This document shows positions 44,064 through 53,678 of a DNA stretch of 64,000 nucleotides, piece by piece. The stretch is from contig NZ_LWMW01000126.1 of the NCBI RefSeq assembly GCF_001639285.1, positions 16,114 through 80,113 of the forward strand, read 5' to 3'. The notes beneath the pieces were generated by a model that was given only the letters and a program-made list of their open reading frames with translations, was not told the origin of the DNA and did not search any database. Positions within the stretch are counted from its first letter, which is position 1; every line of letters begins with the position of its first letter. This DNA comes from Methanobrevibacter cuticularis (GTDB lineage Archaea > Methanobacteriota > Methanobacteria > Methanobacteriales > Methanobacteriaceae). Made by a program: the position numbers and the translations under genes.

Positions 44064-45287
44064 TTATTCCTTAGCTGATTTTTCTAATGCTTCTACAGAA
44101 ACTAATTTTTTACCAGCTAAAAGATTTATACAAGCTCCACCACCACTACTTATATGATCCATATCTTTTTCAAAGCCCATAGATACAGCTGCAGCTGCAA
44201 TATGACCTCCTCCAATTATGGAAAAACCATTGGAATTAGCTATTGTATTTAAGATATCTTCAGTGCCCATAGCGAATTTAGGGTTTTCAAATACTCCAGC
44301 AGGGCCATTTGCAAAAATAGTCTTTGCATTTCTTATGATTTTTGCATAATCCTTAATTGATTCAATACCAATATCAAAAATAGGACGATTAGGTATTTTA
44401 TCAATAGCTACATCTACTCTTTCTCCATTTTCATCCTCAATAGCTACATCCTTTGGATAGATGATTTTATTTTTATAGTTTTTAAGGAGCTTTTTTGATT
44501 TTTTAACCATTTTACAGTGCCCCTTATCTTTTATAAACTTAACATTCAAGTCACCTATATCTATGCCAGCACTTAAAAGAATTATGTTAGCTACTAGTCC
44601 TGTAACTAAAATAAAATCAGCAGTTTCATTTTTTAAGACATTTTCCATAACATCAATGGAATCATCAGCTTTCATTCCTCCAAGAATAAATACACATGGT
44701 TTTTTAACATTTTCAAGAGCATTTTGAATTATCTTTAGCTCTTTTTCCATAATTCTCCCTGCTAAAGAAGGTATTACTCCATTAAAACCAACTAAAGATG
44801 GTTGTGATCTGTGTGCTGCTGCAAATGCATCGTTTATAAAGAAATCTATAAAAGGAGATAATTTTTTAACTAAAATACTCTTAGACTGTTCTTTTGGAGT
44901 CCTGCTTAATGATTCTTCTGAAAAAAATCTTACATTTTCTAGAAGAAGAACTTCATGATTTTTTAAAGATTTAATACTATTTATAGCATCATGGGCAAAA
45001 ATAGAATCTATATATTTAATTTCTAAGTTTAAATTTTTTGATAAAACTTTAGAATGTTGTTCCAGAGTAGTAAAATCTTTTTTACCTGGGCGACTTTGAT
45101 GAGCTAGAATAACAGTTTTAGCACCTTTTTCAGATAATTCTTTAATTGTTTCACCATGTAATTTCATTCTAGTATCATCTAAAATAACTCCAGAATTAGG
45201 ATCAACAGGAGAATTGATATCAATTCTAATTAGAACAGTTTTATTCTTAAAATCAAAATCATCAATGACATTAAACTTGAATGACAT
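44064..45287 (-). CDS. pgk: Phosphoglycerate kinase
   Basis: The 407-residue archaeal PGK has VLIRIDINSPVDPNSGVILD, LAHQSRPGKKDFTTLEQHS, VLLLENVRF, FINDAFAAAHRSQPSLVGFN, PCVFILGGMKADDSIDVM, the nucleotide-binding IFANGPAGVFENPKFAMGTE and C-terminal FSIIGGGHIAAAA. ATG at 45287 has a GAGGGA site just upstream; a longer frame opens at a TTG that is part of that site. It lies 42 bases after tpiA on the same strand, so the two glycolytic/gluconeogenic genes likely share a transcript. Confidence 0.96.
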   Translation of the reverse strand: MSFKFNVIDDFDFKNKTVLIRIDINSPVDPNSGVILDDTRMKLHGETIKELSEKGAKTVILAHQSRPGKKDFTTLEQHSKVLSKNLNLEIKYIDSIFAHDAINSIKSLKNHEVLLLENVRFFSEESLSRTPKEQSKSILVKKLSPFIDFFINDAFAAAHRSQPSLVGFNGVIPSLAGRIMEKELKIIQNALENVKKPCVFILGGMKADDSIDVMENVLKNETADFILVTGLVANIILLSAGIDIGDLNVKFIKDKGHCKMVKKSKKLLKNYKNKIIYPKDVAIEDENGERVDVAIDKIPNRPIFDIGIESIKDYAKIIRNAKTIFANGPAGVFENPKFAMGTEDILNTIANSNGFSIIGGGHIAAAAVSMGFEKDMDHISSGGGACINLLAGKKLVSVEALEKSAKE

Positions 45288-45329
45288 TTTTTCCCTCAAA
45301 ATTTGAAAAACAACAATACAAGATAAATA

Positions 45330-46007
45330 TTAAACTTTACTAACTAAATCCAATAATGCTTCTTTGGGATCTTTAGCTAAAACTATTCCAGATGCTAACA
45401 AAACGCCAGACGCCCCTAACTCTATTGCTGCTTCCATATCATCACCAGTTGATATTCCTGCACCACAAAGAACATCTATATTTTTATTTATCCTTTTTAC
45501 TTCATTAACTGTCCCTTCAACAACTTCTGGTTCAGCCTGAGAAACTGGAACTCCAGAACCTATGAGTTCAGGAGGTTCAACTGCTACAAATTCGGGGTTA
45601 AGGGTAGCTGCAGCCCTACTCGATTCAATATTATTTGTGCAAACAACTGAAAATATATCTCTGGATTTAGAACCCTTAATGATTTTATCAATATCAGCTA
45701 ACTTCATTTGAATTTCAGAATGATTAATAAGAGTTCCATTAATTCCTGCTTCAACTAAACATTCTAAAAGATTGCTTCCAGTATGTCCTCCAGGACTTAT
45801 TGGATCAATATGTTGAGCCAAAATAGGAATATTAGTTTCATCATTTATTCTGAATATATCTGCAGTTTGAGGAGCTACAGCCATTGTTATTCCAGACTCA
45901 TAACTTACGCTTTCTAATGTCTTGGCTAATTCAAGTGCTTTTTCTCCACTGGATTCTAGATAAGTTTTAAAATTCAATATAACTATTGGTGTTTTAACTT
46001 TAGACAA
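45330..46007 (-). CDS. tpiA: Triosephosphate isomerase (archaeal type)
   Basis: At 225 residues it is the short archaeal form. Catalytic signatures are ILNFKTYLES (Lys), GTLINHSEIQ (His), VAVEPPELIGSG (Glu) and the phosphate-binding VLCGAGISTGDDM and LGASGVLLASGIVLA. The start is TTG at 46007, after GAGGAA. It interconverts DHAP and glyceraldehyde-3-phosphate, and sits upstream of pgk. Confidence 0.96.
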   Translation of the reverse strand: MSKVKTPIVILNFKTYLESSGEKALELAKTLESVSYESGITMAVAPQTADIFRINDETNIPILAQHIDPISPGGHTGSNLLECLVEAGINGTLINHSEIQMKLADIDKIIKGSKSRDIFSVVCTNNIESSRAAATLNPEFVAVEPPELIGSGVPVSQAEPEVVEGTVNEVKRINKNIDVLCGAGISTGDDMEAAIELGASGVLLASGIVLAKDPKEALLDLVSKV

Positions 46008-46817
46008 AAAAATTCCTCACATTATTAAAATAATTTTTATAATTCTTTATTTATAATTGTATTTAATAGGATAACTGTATATAATAGCTAACATTTTTTT
46101 TAATGATAATAATTTTTGATAATTAATATAATCTAATCTAATACAATATAATTCAATATAATCTAATACAATATAATTCAATATAATCTAATACAATATA
46201 ATTCAATATAATCTAATACAATATAATACAATATAATCTAATACAATCTAATACAATATAATCTAATACAATCTAATACAATATAATTCAATATAATCTA
46301 ATACAATATAATCAATATAATCTAATACAATATAATCTAATACAATATAATCTAATACAATATAATCTAATACAATATAATTCAATATAATCTAATACAA
46401 TATAATCTAATACAATATAATTCAATATAATCTAATACAATATAATCAATATAAATGTAATTACACACAATATGATTCAATATAATATAATTTTATAAGA
46501 TACAATTTTATATCATATAATATATCTTAAGAGACATATAAAATTATTTAATTAATTACAATTAGCATCTTAAAAAATTAATAAATTGATTTGATAGTAA
46601 TATTGTCACCTATGTCAAAAAAAGAACCAAAAATCTAGTTTAAAATGTTATAAAAATAATTCCAGCTGTTTCTGAAATAACTATGATATATACATTGAAT
46701 ATTTAAAAATAATTAATAAAAAAACTAAAAAACTAACAGAATAGCTAATAGAAAACAAAAAAATCCAAATAAGTAATACCAATAATAAAATTAAAAATAA
46801 AAAATTAAGCATTTGAA
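46008..46817. repeat. Long ATAATCTAATACAAT microsatellite
   Basis: From about 46130 to 46460 the plus strand is an almost pure alternation of the words AATATAATCTAATACAATAT and AATATAATTCAAT, more than twenty units with interspersed variants. It lies between tpiA and the secreted transglutaminase-like gene. No gene seen in the remainder. Confidence 0.85.
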
Positions 46818-47390
46818 CTATTTCAAATACTTAACAACTTTATTTATTTTTGCACAAGTTTTAGAATAGGGTTTACTTCCATATTTTTTAGTAACTAAAG
46901 AAGATTCAAAATTAACCCATTTTCCGTTAATTTTAACTTGCACCCATCTATGATTTGAAGCAGCTGAAGATCTACCTTGAACAATTCGAACATTATAACC
47001 ATTGGCTTTAAGTTGTTTACCTGACCACTCAGCTAATCCCCAACAGTCACCCGAACGTGTCTTAGAAACACCTCCTGCTGAAGAAGAACCTCCATTAGCA
47101 TGGTTAAGATTTTTATTCATATACTTTTGTAATTTTGTTAGTCCTGCTTTACCTGATAGTTTCCCAACTGTAGGTAATTTCTTAGTAGCAGCCCCAACTT
47201 TTGATACTTCATTGAAATTGATGGATTTTGTATTTTTATGTAAGATGTTATCAGAATAATGTCCAGATAACAATTTTTGAGTATCAAAGATACTCTCCCC
47301 AGAAAGAGGAACTGCGCAAATAATTAAAGAAAATGCAATTAAAAGCGCATATTTTGAATGTCTACTAATTATACCGCCTCCGAGCCACAT
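46818..47390 (-). CDS. Secreted transglutaminase-like protein
   Basis: A signal-like segment (YALLIAFSLIICAVPLSG) precedes a linker and a transglutaminase-like domain: RSGDCWGLAEWSGKQL (candidate nucleophile Cys), NHRWVQVKINGKWVNFESS (candidate His; third position Glu rather than the usual Asp). Related folds act as cysteine peptidases or amidases on cell-wall peptides. The first ATG (47390) sits directly against a GAGGT. A stronger GGAGG lies inside the frame, seven bases before ATT-AGT-AGA (47369), which would give a normal n-region (S-R-H-S-K-Y), so the start is uncertain. It is monocistronic, beside a microsatellite. Confidence 0.7.
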   Translation of the reverse strand: MWLGGGIISRHSKYALLIAFSLIICAVPLSGESIFDTQKLLSGHYSDNILHKNTKSINFNEVSKVGAATKKLPTVGKLSGKAGLTKLQKYMNKNLNHANGGSSSAGGVSKTRSGDCWGLAEWSGKQLKANGYNVRIVQGRSSAASNHRWVQVKINGKWVNFESSLVTKKYGSKPYSKTCAKINKVVKYLK

Positions 47391-48600
47391 ACCTCAAGAC
47401 AAGCCAAAATTATTAATATCCAAAATATATTAAAAAATAAAAAAATTATTTTTAAATTTTCATCTTAGAAGACTGGTTTGACCTTAAGAATATGAAACCA
47501 CAAACTTATTACCTATACTTCATATCAATTTACTATATAAATGTTTTGATAATTTTTCACTAAAAGAGTTTATATAGGGCTTATTTTAGCTTATAAAGGA
47601 ATTTCTGAAGGAATTGATATGTGAAGGTTATAGGTGAAATAAAAAGACACTAGCTATTCTAAATACTTATAAAAAACGTCATTCCAACGACATTTAGTTT
47701 AAATAAGGTCATCTATAACGAATAGCAAAAAGATACTATACTTAACATATTCATAAAAAACAGATACAATTAGCCAGTAACTCCAAAAACAAGACGAAAT
47801 ACATTAAACTAAAAATTACAAAATCAAATGAAAACCAAAATCATGTAATTTTCAAATGCGAAAAAATAAAAATTGGAAAATATGAAGCAAATAGTAATAA
47901 TAAATTCATATTAAAAAATGTAAAATAATAAATCAAAAAGAGTAAATTAAAAAGAGTAAATTACTATTACTTTTTATTTCAAAACCATCTAATAAAAAAA
48001 ACAAATAAAAAACAATAGCTATTAAAAAATAGTTAACAATTCAATTCTATAACATTCCCATTAATTCAAGTTATTCTTGTGAATATTTAAACTATTTGCA
48101 TAATCAAAAACTTGTTTTAGTGCAAAATAACAAAATATCATTTTAAAAGTATCCAACCTTACCATCATTTATCAATAAGGAATTGCTGATTTGAAAACAT
48201 TAAAAAACTCTATTAACATCATTAATGTAAATAAAAATAATATTATATATTAAATTTAATATTATATTTTAGATTATATTCTAATGTTAAAAATAAGTTG
48301 TAAGATTAATCATATAATTATTTAAGAATATCTATAATAAAATTTATAATAAAATTAAACTACAAAAATAGTAAGATAATAATTAACTATAATTTATAAT
48401 ATCAATTAATCTAATAATGGAATTACTAATATAAAATTAAAATTATCTTAAAATACTATAGATTATCATATAAAATATTTCGGTATAAGTAATAGCTAAA
48501 ATTAATCTAGATAGCTCAATTACTATTAAAGAAACAAATTTAATACAATTTAATAAATTAAATTCAATATCAATAAGAACAATCATTTTAAAGGAATAAT
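47391..48600. other. 1.2-kb AT-rich intergenic region
   Basis: No open frame of note, RNA fold or repeat array was found. A minus-strand frame that reaches into the start of the taw1 gene is only its antisense shadow. Confidence 0.5.
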
Positions 48601-49515
48601 ATGTCACTGAACCTAGAAGAACAGAAAAAATTAGAATATAGTGGATACCGGTTTGTTGGGAAAAATGGTCATGCAGGAACAAAAATCTGTCATTGGACAA
48701 AAAAAAGCTTGCTAAATCAGGGTGTTTGCTATAAAGAAAAATTTTATGGAATTGAAAGTCATAGATGTCTTCAAATGTCACCAGCCATACCATTTTGTCA
48801 TCAAAAATGTTCATTTTGTTGGAGAGATCTCTCATTAACTAGAACCGAATGGGAAGGAGATTATGATGATGTGAAAACAATAATAGATGGGGCTATAGAA
48901 GCACAAAATAACCTCTTATGTGGTTTTTTTGGTAATGACAATGCAGATACTAAAAAATTACTTGAATCAAAAGAACCAAACAATGCAGCTATTTCCCTAG
49001 CTGGAGAACCTATGTTATATCCTGATATTGATGAGCTATTAGCTGAATTTCAACGGCGAAATTTCACAACTTTTCTTGTAAGTAATGGATTAATGCATGA
49101 AAAATTAAAAAATCTTGAAAATGAACCAACTCAGCTATACATTTCATTGGATGCACCTAACAATAAAGTATACAAAGACTTATGTAACCCTCAAATAAAT
49201 GACCCTTGGGAAAAAATAAACAAGTCACTTGAAGCACTAAGTACATTTAATTCTAGAACATGCATACGAACCACTTGTGTTAAAGGAAAAAACATGAAAA
49301 ATCATGAAGAGTATGGAAAATTAATAAACAAAGCCAACCCAGATTATGTTGAAATAAAAGCATATATGTGTGTAGGATACTCAAGAGAAAGATTAACTCT
49401 CGATAACATGCCAACATTCCACGAAATCCATGATTTTGCAGAAAAAATAGCTAAAGAAATAAACAAAGAAATTATAAATGATTCTGAAATAAGTAGAGTT
49501 GTCTTATTAAAATAA
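48601..49515 (+). CDS. taw1: 4-demethylwyosine synthase Taw1 (radical SAM)
   Basis: This tRNA-modifying enzyme converts 1-methylguanosine-37 of tRNA-Phe to 4-demethylwyosine using pyruvate, as in archaea and eukaryotes (TYW1). The radical SAM cluster motif is PFCHQKCSFCWRD (CxxxCxxC). Other family signatures are ESHRCLQMSPAIPFC, AISLAGEPMLYPDIDELLAE, FLVSNGL, QLYISLDAPN and YVEIKAYMCVGYSRERLT. The 304-residue length is usual for the archaeal form. AAAGGAATAAT precedes the ATG. It is the last core gene before the accessory island. Confidence 0.95.
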   Translation: MSLNLEEQKKLEYSGYRFVGKNGHAGTKICHWTKKSLLNQGVCYKEKFYGIESHRCLQMSPAIPFCHQKCSFCWRDLSLTRTEWEGDYDDVKTIIDGAIEAQNNLLCGFFGNDNADTKKLLESKEPNNAAISLAGEPMLYPDIDELLAEFQRRNFTTFLVSNGLMHEKLKNLENEPTQLYISLDAPNNKVYKDLCNPQINDPWEKINKSLEALSTFNSRTCIRTTCVKGKNMKNHEEYGKLINKANPDYVEIKAYMCVGYSRERLTLDNMPTFHEIHDFAEKIAKEINKEIINDSEISRVVLLK

Positions 49516-49546
49516 AATTGTTAGTCAATAAAATCCCACCAGATTA

Positions 49547-49585
49547 CTAATCTTAAGATCGAGGGTTCAAATCCCTCCAAGTCCG
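49547..49585 (+). repeat. tRNA 3'-end-like fragment, copy A
   Basis: The 39 bases include a perfect T-arm (GAGGG-TTCAAAT-CCCTC) followed by an acceptor-like strand CAAGTCC and G, preceded by CTAATCTTAAGATC. No matching 5' half (GGACTTG) is present. It is identical over 39 bases to copy B at 56054 and resembles copy E at 62906. It sits 32 bases after taw1, at the left edge of the accessory region, and resembles an integration (att) core. Confidence 0.75.
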
Positions 49586-49616
49586 TTTACTTGTTTTTGT
49601 GTGTTTTGTATTGGAA

Positions 49617-50363
49617 TTAATAATAGACTATTATAAATTCACCAAGCCCTCCAAAAATACCTAATTTTTTAGGAAATTTTGGTTCAATTGTCAAACTATT
49701 TTTTCCATGACCTTTATAAGTCTTAATTGAATTCACACCATAAAAGTCATAGTAAACAACTTTAACTTCTTTAATCTTGTATTTTTTATTTTTTGTAGTA
49801 ACTTTAAACTTTTCATATGTTATATCAACTGCTGTCAAATATTGTGTTTCTGTTATATTCTTTGCTTCATATAATTTTATGTTACTTTTTTTACCATAAT
49901 AATAAAAGGTGCCTTTCCATTTATGACTATTATATGGAAGAGAAATTGATTCTTTCTTTATTTTACTCTTTGTATAATAATTAATAGTTATATCAACATA
50001 ATAATATTTTGGTGAGCCTTTTATCTTTATGGTATTTTTATTCTTTGCATTATAATTCTTGTGAACCTTAACTGATTCCCAATTTTCTTTATGATATGTA
50101 TAAGTAATATTCACTGATTTTAACTTGTATTTATTTTGATATTTCTTCTTAATATTAATATTATAATATTTTAATTTAACATTATCATTATGATTTGATA
50201 TAGATAATTCATCAATAGTCACAATTTTTTTATTATAAGTACTGTTAGAATACAGTTTGTACTTTGTTATCTTCTCACTACTAATTGCAAAACTTGTACT
50301 CATTGCAAAGGCAGACAGAAGAGCAATTATGCCTAAAATCAATAAAATTTTACTAAATTTCAT
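49617..50363 (-). CDS. Secreted Lys/Tyr-rich protein of unknown function
   Basis: This 248-residue protein has a clear signal peptide (ILLILGIIALLSAFAMSTSF) and a mature part rich in Lys, Tyr and Asn with alternating hydrophobic strands (LKSVNITYTYHKENWESVKV), suggesting an all-beta extracellular protein. No known domain was recognised. A strong GAGGAGG precedes the ATG. Composition is like the surface proteins elsewhere in the window. Confidence 0.75.
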   Translation of the reverse strand: MKFSKILLILGIIALLSAFAMSTSFAISSEKITKYKLYSNSTYNKKIVTIDELSISNHNDNVKLKYYNINIKKKYQNKYKLKSVNITYTYHKENWESVKVHKNYNAKNKNTIKIKGSPKYYYVDITINYYTKSKIKKESISLPYNSHKWKGTFYYYGKKSNIKLYEAKNITETQYLTAVDITYEKFKVTTKNKKYKIKEVKVVYYDFYGVNSIKTYKGHGKNSLTIEPKFPKKLGIFGGLGEFIIVYY

Positions 50364-50460
50364 TATATTCCTCCTCTTTAAATCTTAAAATTTCTTTTTT
50401 AAAATATAATTCATTATTCAGTTTTATTTTGTTATTTATAAGATTTTCTAAAAGTTTGTT

Positions 50461-50520
50461 TTATTCTATATCTTTTAAAACTTCTTTTCCTTTTTATCTT
50501 GTTAATTTGATAAAATTCAT
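50461..50520 (-). pseudogene. Decayed duplicate of the 3' end of the adjacent winged-helix gene
   Basis: On the minus strand the sequence can be read K-G-K-E-V-L-K-D-I-E-stop, matching the C-terminus K-G-K-E-I-L-N-Y-F-K-E-stop of the intact gene at 50599. Flanking bases (TTATTTATAARATTTTCTA) are repeated too, with an offset of 138 bp. This marks a tandem duplication whose second copy has decayed. Confidence 0.6.
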
Positions 50521-50598
50521 TGTTTAATTCAAATAAGCAAGTCTTCCCTATATTAATAATTATTCTGTTTTTCTTATTTATAAAATTTTCTAGTTTTG

Positions 50599-50868
50599 TT
50601 ATTCTTTGAAATAATTTAATATTTCTTTTCCTTTTTCGCTGATTTGATATAGTTTTTGTCTTTTATTGGAAGGATTAGGATTATTAAGTAATCCTTTTTC
50701 AGCTAATTCTCTTAATAATGTTCCCATATGGTTAACCCTAATTCCGACTTCATCAGCTATATCTGAGGCGAAAACTAATTTTTTATGCTTTTTAATTATT
50801 TCCAAAACTTTTAATCGATTTTTCCCTGATTTTACATAAGCAATCAAGTTTGCCTTTTCTTCATCCAT
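50599..50868 (-). CDS. Winged-helix transcriptional regulator
   Basis: The 89-residue protein has a helix-turn-helix segment (ASDIADEVGIRVNHMGTLLR) followed by a wing (GLLNNPNPSNKRQKLYQISE) and a final helix, the layout of small archaeal MarR/ArsR-like regulators. It is divergent from the zinc-ribbon membrane protein gene starting at 51033, whose promoter region it may control. No cofactor residues are evident. Confidence 0.75.
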   Translation of the reverse strand: MDEEKANLIAYVKSGKNRLKVLEIIKKHKKLVFASDIADEVGIRVNHMGTLLRELAEKGLLNNPNPSNKRQKLYQISEKGKEILNYFKE

Positions 50869-51032
50869 AATAGTAATTAATTAAAATAATCTTATAGAAT
50901 TTTAGACATAATTTATACAATTAAGGACAAATTTCATACAAATTTATAAATACTATTAAAAATAATTTATAATTATATTTTATAAAAAAGTTTAAAAAAA
51001 TTTTATAAAAAATTATTGAGGTGCTAATTTTT

Positions 51033-51437
51033 ATGGAGAAAAATAAATGTTTAAATTGTGGAACTTTGAATGATGTTGATTCTAAGTTTTGTGTAAAATG
51101 TGGAGGTATATTAAAAACAGAAGATTCTTCTAATAATAGATTATGTCCTTATTGTGGTTCTTCAATTCCTGCAAATGCGAGTAAATGTAAAAATTGTGGA
51201 GAATGGATTAATAAAAGTATGAAACCATCAAACCATAGCTTAGCTATTGTATTAGGCTATATATTCACTTTATTAGGTGGTTGGATTGGTCTTATTATAG
51301 CTGTATATCTATTAACTCGTGATGATTCCCGTGCTAAAAAACATGGAGGGATACAATTAGCTATAAGTATAATATGGATAGTAATAATCTTACTTATTTG
51401 GTCCTCCGCGATGAGTTCTAGCTATTACTACTATTAA
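51033..51437 (+). CDS. Double zinc-ribbon membrane protein
   Basis: Two CxxC-x(n)-CxxC ribbons (CLNCG/CVKCG and CPYCG/CKNCG) occupy the first 60 residues. Two TM segments follow (LAIVLGYIFTLLGGWIGLII and a region near ISIIWIVIILLIW), ending in a Tyr-rich tail. ATG at 51033 follows GAGGTG by nine bases; the longer frame starts with the GTG of that site. It is followed 16 bases later by a second zinc-ribbon membrane protein, forming an operon. Function is unknown. Confidence 0.75.
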   Translation: MEKNKCLNCGTLNDVDSKFCVKCGGILKTEDSSNNRLCPYCGSSIPANASKCKNCGEWINKSMKPSNHSLAIVLGYIFTLLGGWIGLIIAVYLLTRDDSRAKKHGGIQLAISIIWIVIILLIWSSAMSSSYYYY

Positions 51438-51453
51438 AGAGGAAGTTTTTATT

Positions 51454-52029
51454 ATGAGTAAGTTTTGTCCTGAATGTAGAAAAGAAAATAAAGATAATGC
51501 AACTTTTTGCAAGAGCTGTGGTGGAAGTTTACAGGAAGTTTATAAAAATCCTTTAAGAGATCCTAACATGAGAACTTTAGGATTTATTGGTGCAGGAATA
51601 TCGTTAATAGGATTAATATTTCATTCATTGAGATTTCAAGAATCAATAATATTCATAATTCCATTAATTTTTTTTATAATAGGTACTTTTTATATGTATA
51701 AAAGTGATAAAAATGGAATTATATTCTTAATAATTGCTGGAATAACATATTTATTATTAAATACCCTATTCAGGTGGGTACCATTATTGTATCTAATTAT
51801 TATATTATTATTATTAATATTAAGTGTGTTTGGAGCTTATTATTCTGAAAAAAACAATAAAATAGGAGGAATCTTATTAATAATATCTGCCACAGTATTA
51901 ATAATATCCATCTCAATGAGTTATTTCAACAATGCATTTCAAATAATAGGAGCCCTAATTATAGGTATTTCAGGGATATTATGCTTGTTAAATCTTGAAG
52001 TTATTAATAAACATATCAACAAGAAATAA
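51454..52029 (+). CDS. Zinc-ribbon multi-TM membrane protein
   Basis: An N-terminal zinc ribbon (FCPECRKENKDNATFCKSCG) is followed by about six hydrophobic segments between residues 40 and 180. AGAGGAAG precedes the ATG. Its position directly after another zinc-ribbon membrane protein suggests a joint role, possibly sensing or membrane stress. The function is not known. Confidence 0.75.
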   Translation: MSKFCPECRKENKDNATFCKSCGGSLQEVYKNPLRDPNMRTLGFIGAGISLIGLIFHSLRFQESIIFIIPLIFFIIGTFYMYKSDKNGIIFLIIAGITYLLLNTLFRWVPLLYLIIILLLLILSVFGAYYSEKNNKIGGILLIISATVLIISISMSYFNNAFQIIGALIIGISGILCLLNLEVINKHINKK

Positions 52030-52112
52030 ATTTTAGTTTTTAACAGATGAATAAAAAATTCCTTCAATCTAACTTATTTTTTTTAATTATAAATTAATTT
52101 CGAGGTTTAATA

Positions 52113-53186
52113 ATGTCTTTTGAGGAAGAATTAAGTAATTTTATAAGAAAATTACCAGAAAATAAATATATAAATTGCGAAGACACTACCATAAAAAGTT
52201 TAATTGAGCCTTTCTTAAAATTGTTAGGCTATAATGTCAAAGACCCAAAAGAAGTTACACGCCAATATAAAGTAAAAATTAATCAAAGTGCTAGGGAAAA
52301 ACTTATTAGATATGCTGATATTGTCATATTAGATAGTGATTTTAAACCAAAAATTGTAATTGAATGTAAATCAGTACATAACAAACTTACTGAAAAACAC
52401 AGAGATCAGTTGGAAACATATTATAACAACATACCTTACTGTAAAATAGGGATATTAACTAATGGAATTATCTATAAATTCTTTACCAGCATTAATAAAG
52501 GAATGGATAAAGTACCTTTCGTTGAAATCGATTTAAATAATTCATCAAATGAAGATGCAACTGATTTAGAACTGTTTAAAAAAGAAAAATATGATTTTAA
52601 AAAAATCTTACCGAGAGCTAAACTTCTTTTATATACAGTTAATTTTGAAAAACACTTAAAAAAAGAAATTGACAAGCCAAGTGATGACTTTATAAAATTA
52701 ATCACTGAAAAATTTTATAAAAAAGATTTAAGCGAAGATGAAATTAAAAAATTTAGAGAAGCTATTTTAAATAAATTCAAAAATATTAAACTAAAAGAAG
52801 CAAAACCACCTCTAATCGTTTATAAAGGTTTAGGAAAAAATGAATTTAATAAATTCTTCAAAATATATAATAGTTTACCAAAAAAATTTAAATCTGAAGA
52901 ACCTCCTATTATTGCTAAACGTTTTAAAAAGTATGGGAAATGGGAACCAATGCCAAAAGAAGTACTTTATGCAAATGAAAATACTAATATTATAAGAGAA
53001 TTATTTACTAAATATTTCAGACCATTTATCCCCCAATATGAAGATGAAATAATTAAAGCTAATCTAATAAAACCTAATAAAAATTTCGAGTTAAATTCTG
53101 CTAAAATGTTTGCTAAGTATGTAAACGGAGATAAATTAACTACAGAAGAAAAAAAGCTTTTAGATAGAATATTTTCAGAAGAGTGA
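52113..53186 (+). CDS. Stand-alone PD-(D/E)XK nuclease-like protein, type I restriction HsdR N-terminal type
   Basis: Residues about 25-140 match the HsdR N-terminal nuclease fold: SLIEPFLKLLGYNV, YADIVILDSDFKPKIVIECK containing the D-x(n)-E-x-K catalytic set, HRDQLETYYNNIPYCKIGIL and TNGIIYKFF. The rest (about 210 residues) is Lys-rich and shows no helicase motif, so this is not a full HsdR. No hsdM or hsdS lies nearby. GAGGT lies seven bases before the ATG. Such orphan nucleases often belong to defence or mobile modules; that role is inference here. Confidence 0.75.
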   Translation: MSFEEELSNFIRKLPENKYINCEDTTIKSLIEPFLKLLGYNVKDPKEVTRQYKVKINQSAREKLIRYADIVILDSDFKPKIVIECKSVHNKLTEKHRDQLETYYNNIPYCKIGILTNGIIYKFFTSINKGMDKVPFVEIDLNNSSNEDATDLELFKKEKYDFKKILPRAKLLLYTVNFEKHLKKEIDKPSDDFIKLITEKFYKKDLSEDEIKKFREAILNKFKNIKLKEAKPPLIVYKGLGKNEFNKFFKIYNSLPKKFKSEEPPIIAKRFKKYGKWEPMPKEVLYANENTNIIRELFTKYFRPFIPQYEDEIIKANLIKPNKNFELNSAKMFAKYVNGDKLTTEEKKLLDRIFSEE

Positions 53187-53243
53187 TGAAAATTAAAAGC
53201 TTTATTAAGTATAAAAAAGAATATAATAATAGAGGATAAAAGA

Positions 53244-53606
53244 ATGGGTGGATATGAAACAGATGATGAGGGTTATTCAATAGAAAAAGCTTTTGGACCA
53301 CAAAAAGAAACAATTAAAAACAAAAATGGTTCTAAAATTGAAATATCTTACCATCTTTTACCTACTTGTCATGATGAAAAAGGTCATTTAGCTCATAAAT
53401 ATAAAGCTTATTTCATGAAAACGAAGTATTACAATAAAGATGGTGAGTTAATAAATGAAGAAAAAGGTTTGAATCCAAATGCAGACAAAATCCATAAGGA
53501 AAGATTAGATTTTTATAATGAATTAGGCGAAAAAGATGAAGAAATGAGAAAAATGGGTGAAATGCATTATATGACTGGAGTAAAATTTGGTTTTTATACT
53601 TTTTAA
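53244..53606 (+). CDS. Hypothetical protein
   Basis: This 120-residue charged cytoplasmic protein (MGGYETDDEGYSIEKAFG start; YHLLPTCHDEKGHLAHKYK centre) is not recognised. It follows the nuclease gene by 57 bases on the same strand, with AGAGGAT upstream of the ATG, so it may be part of the same unit. The Cys-His pairs in TCHDEKGHLAH could bind metal. Confidence 0.6.
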   Translation: MGGYETDDEGYSIEKAFGPQKETIKNKNGSKIEISYHLLPTCHDEKGHLAHKYKAYFMKTKYYNKDGELINEEKGLNPNADKIHKERLDFYNELGEKDEEMRKMGEMHYMTGVKFGFYTF

Positions 53607-53678
53607 TCTACGAAATAAAAATATCTAGGTTATACTTGAACTAGAAGAGATCATTAAAGTTAGTGTGGTGGATTTAAC

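Noticed and set aside
48443..48835. Minus-strand 130-residue frame opposite the start of taw1
   Set aside because: It is antisense to a well-conserved coding region, with no ribosome-binding site.
49547..49585. A complete tRNA gene at the GAGGGTTCAAATCCCTC sequences (49.5, 56.1 and 62.9 kb)
   Set aside because: T-arm and 3' acceptor strand are present, but no D-arm, paired anticodon arm or 5' acceptor strand (GGACTTG or GGGCTTG) is found upstream in any copy.
52113..53186. A complete type I restriction system
   Set aside because: Only the HsdR N-terminal nuclease part is present; no helicase motifs, hsdM or hsdS occur in the neighbourhood.
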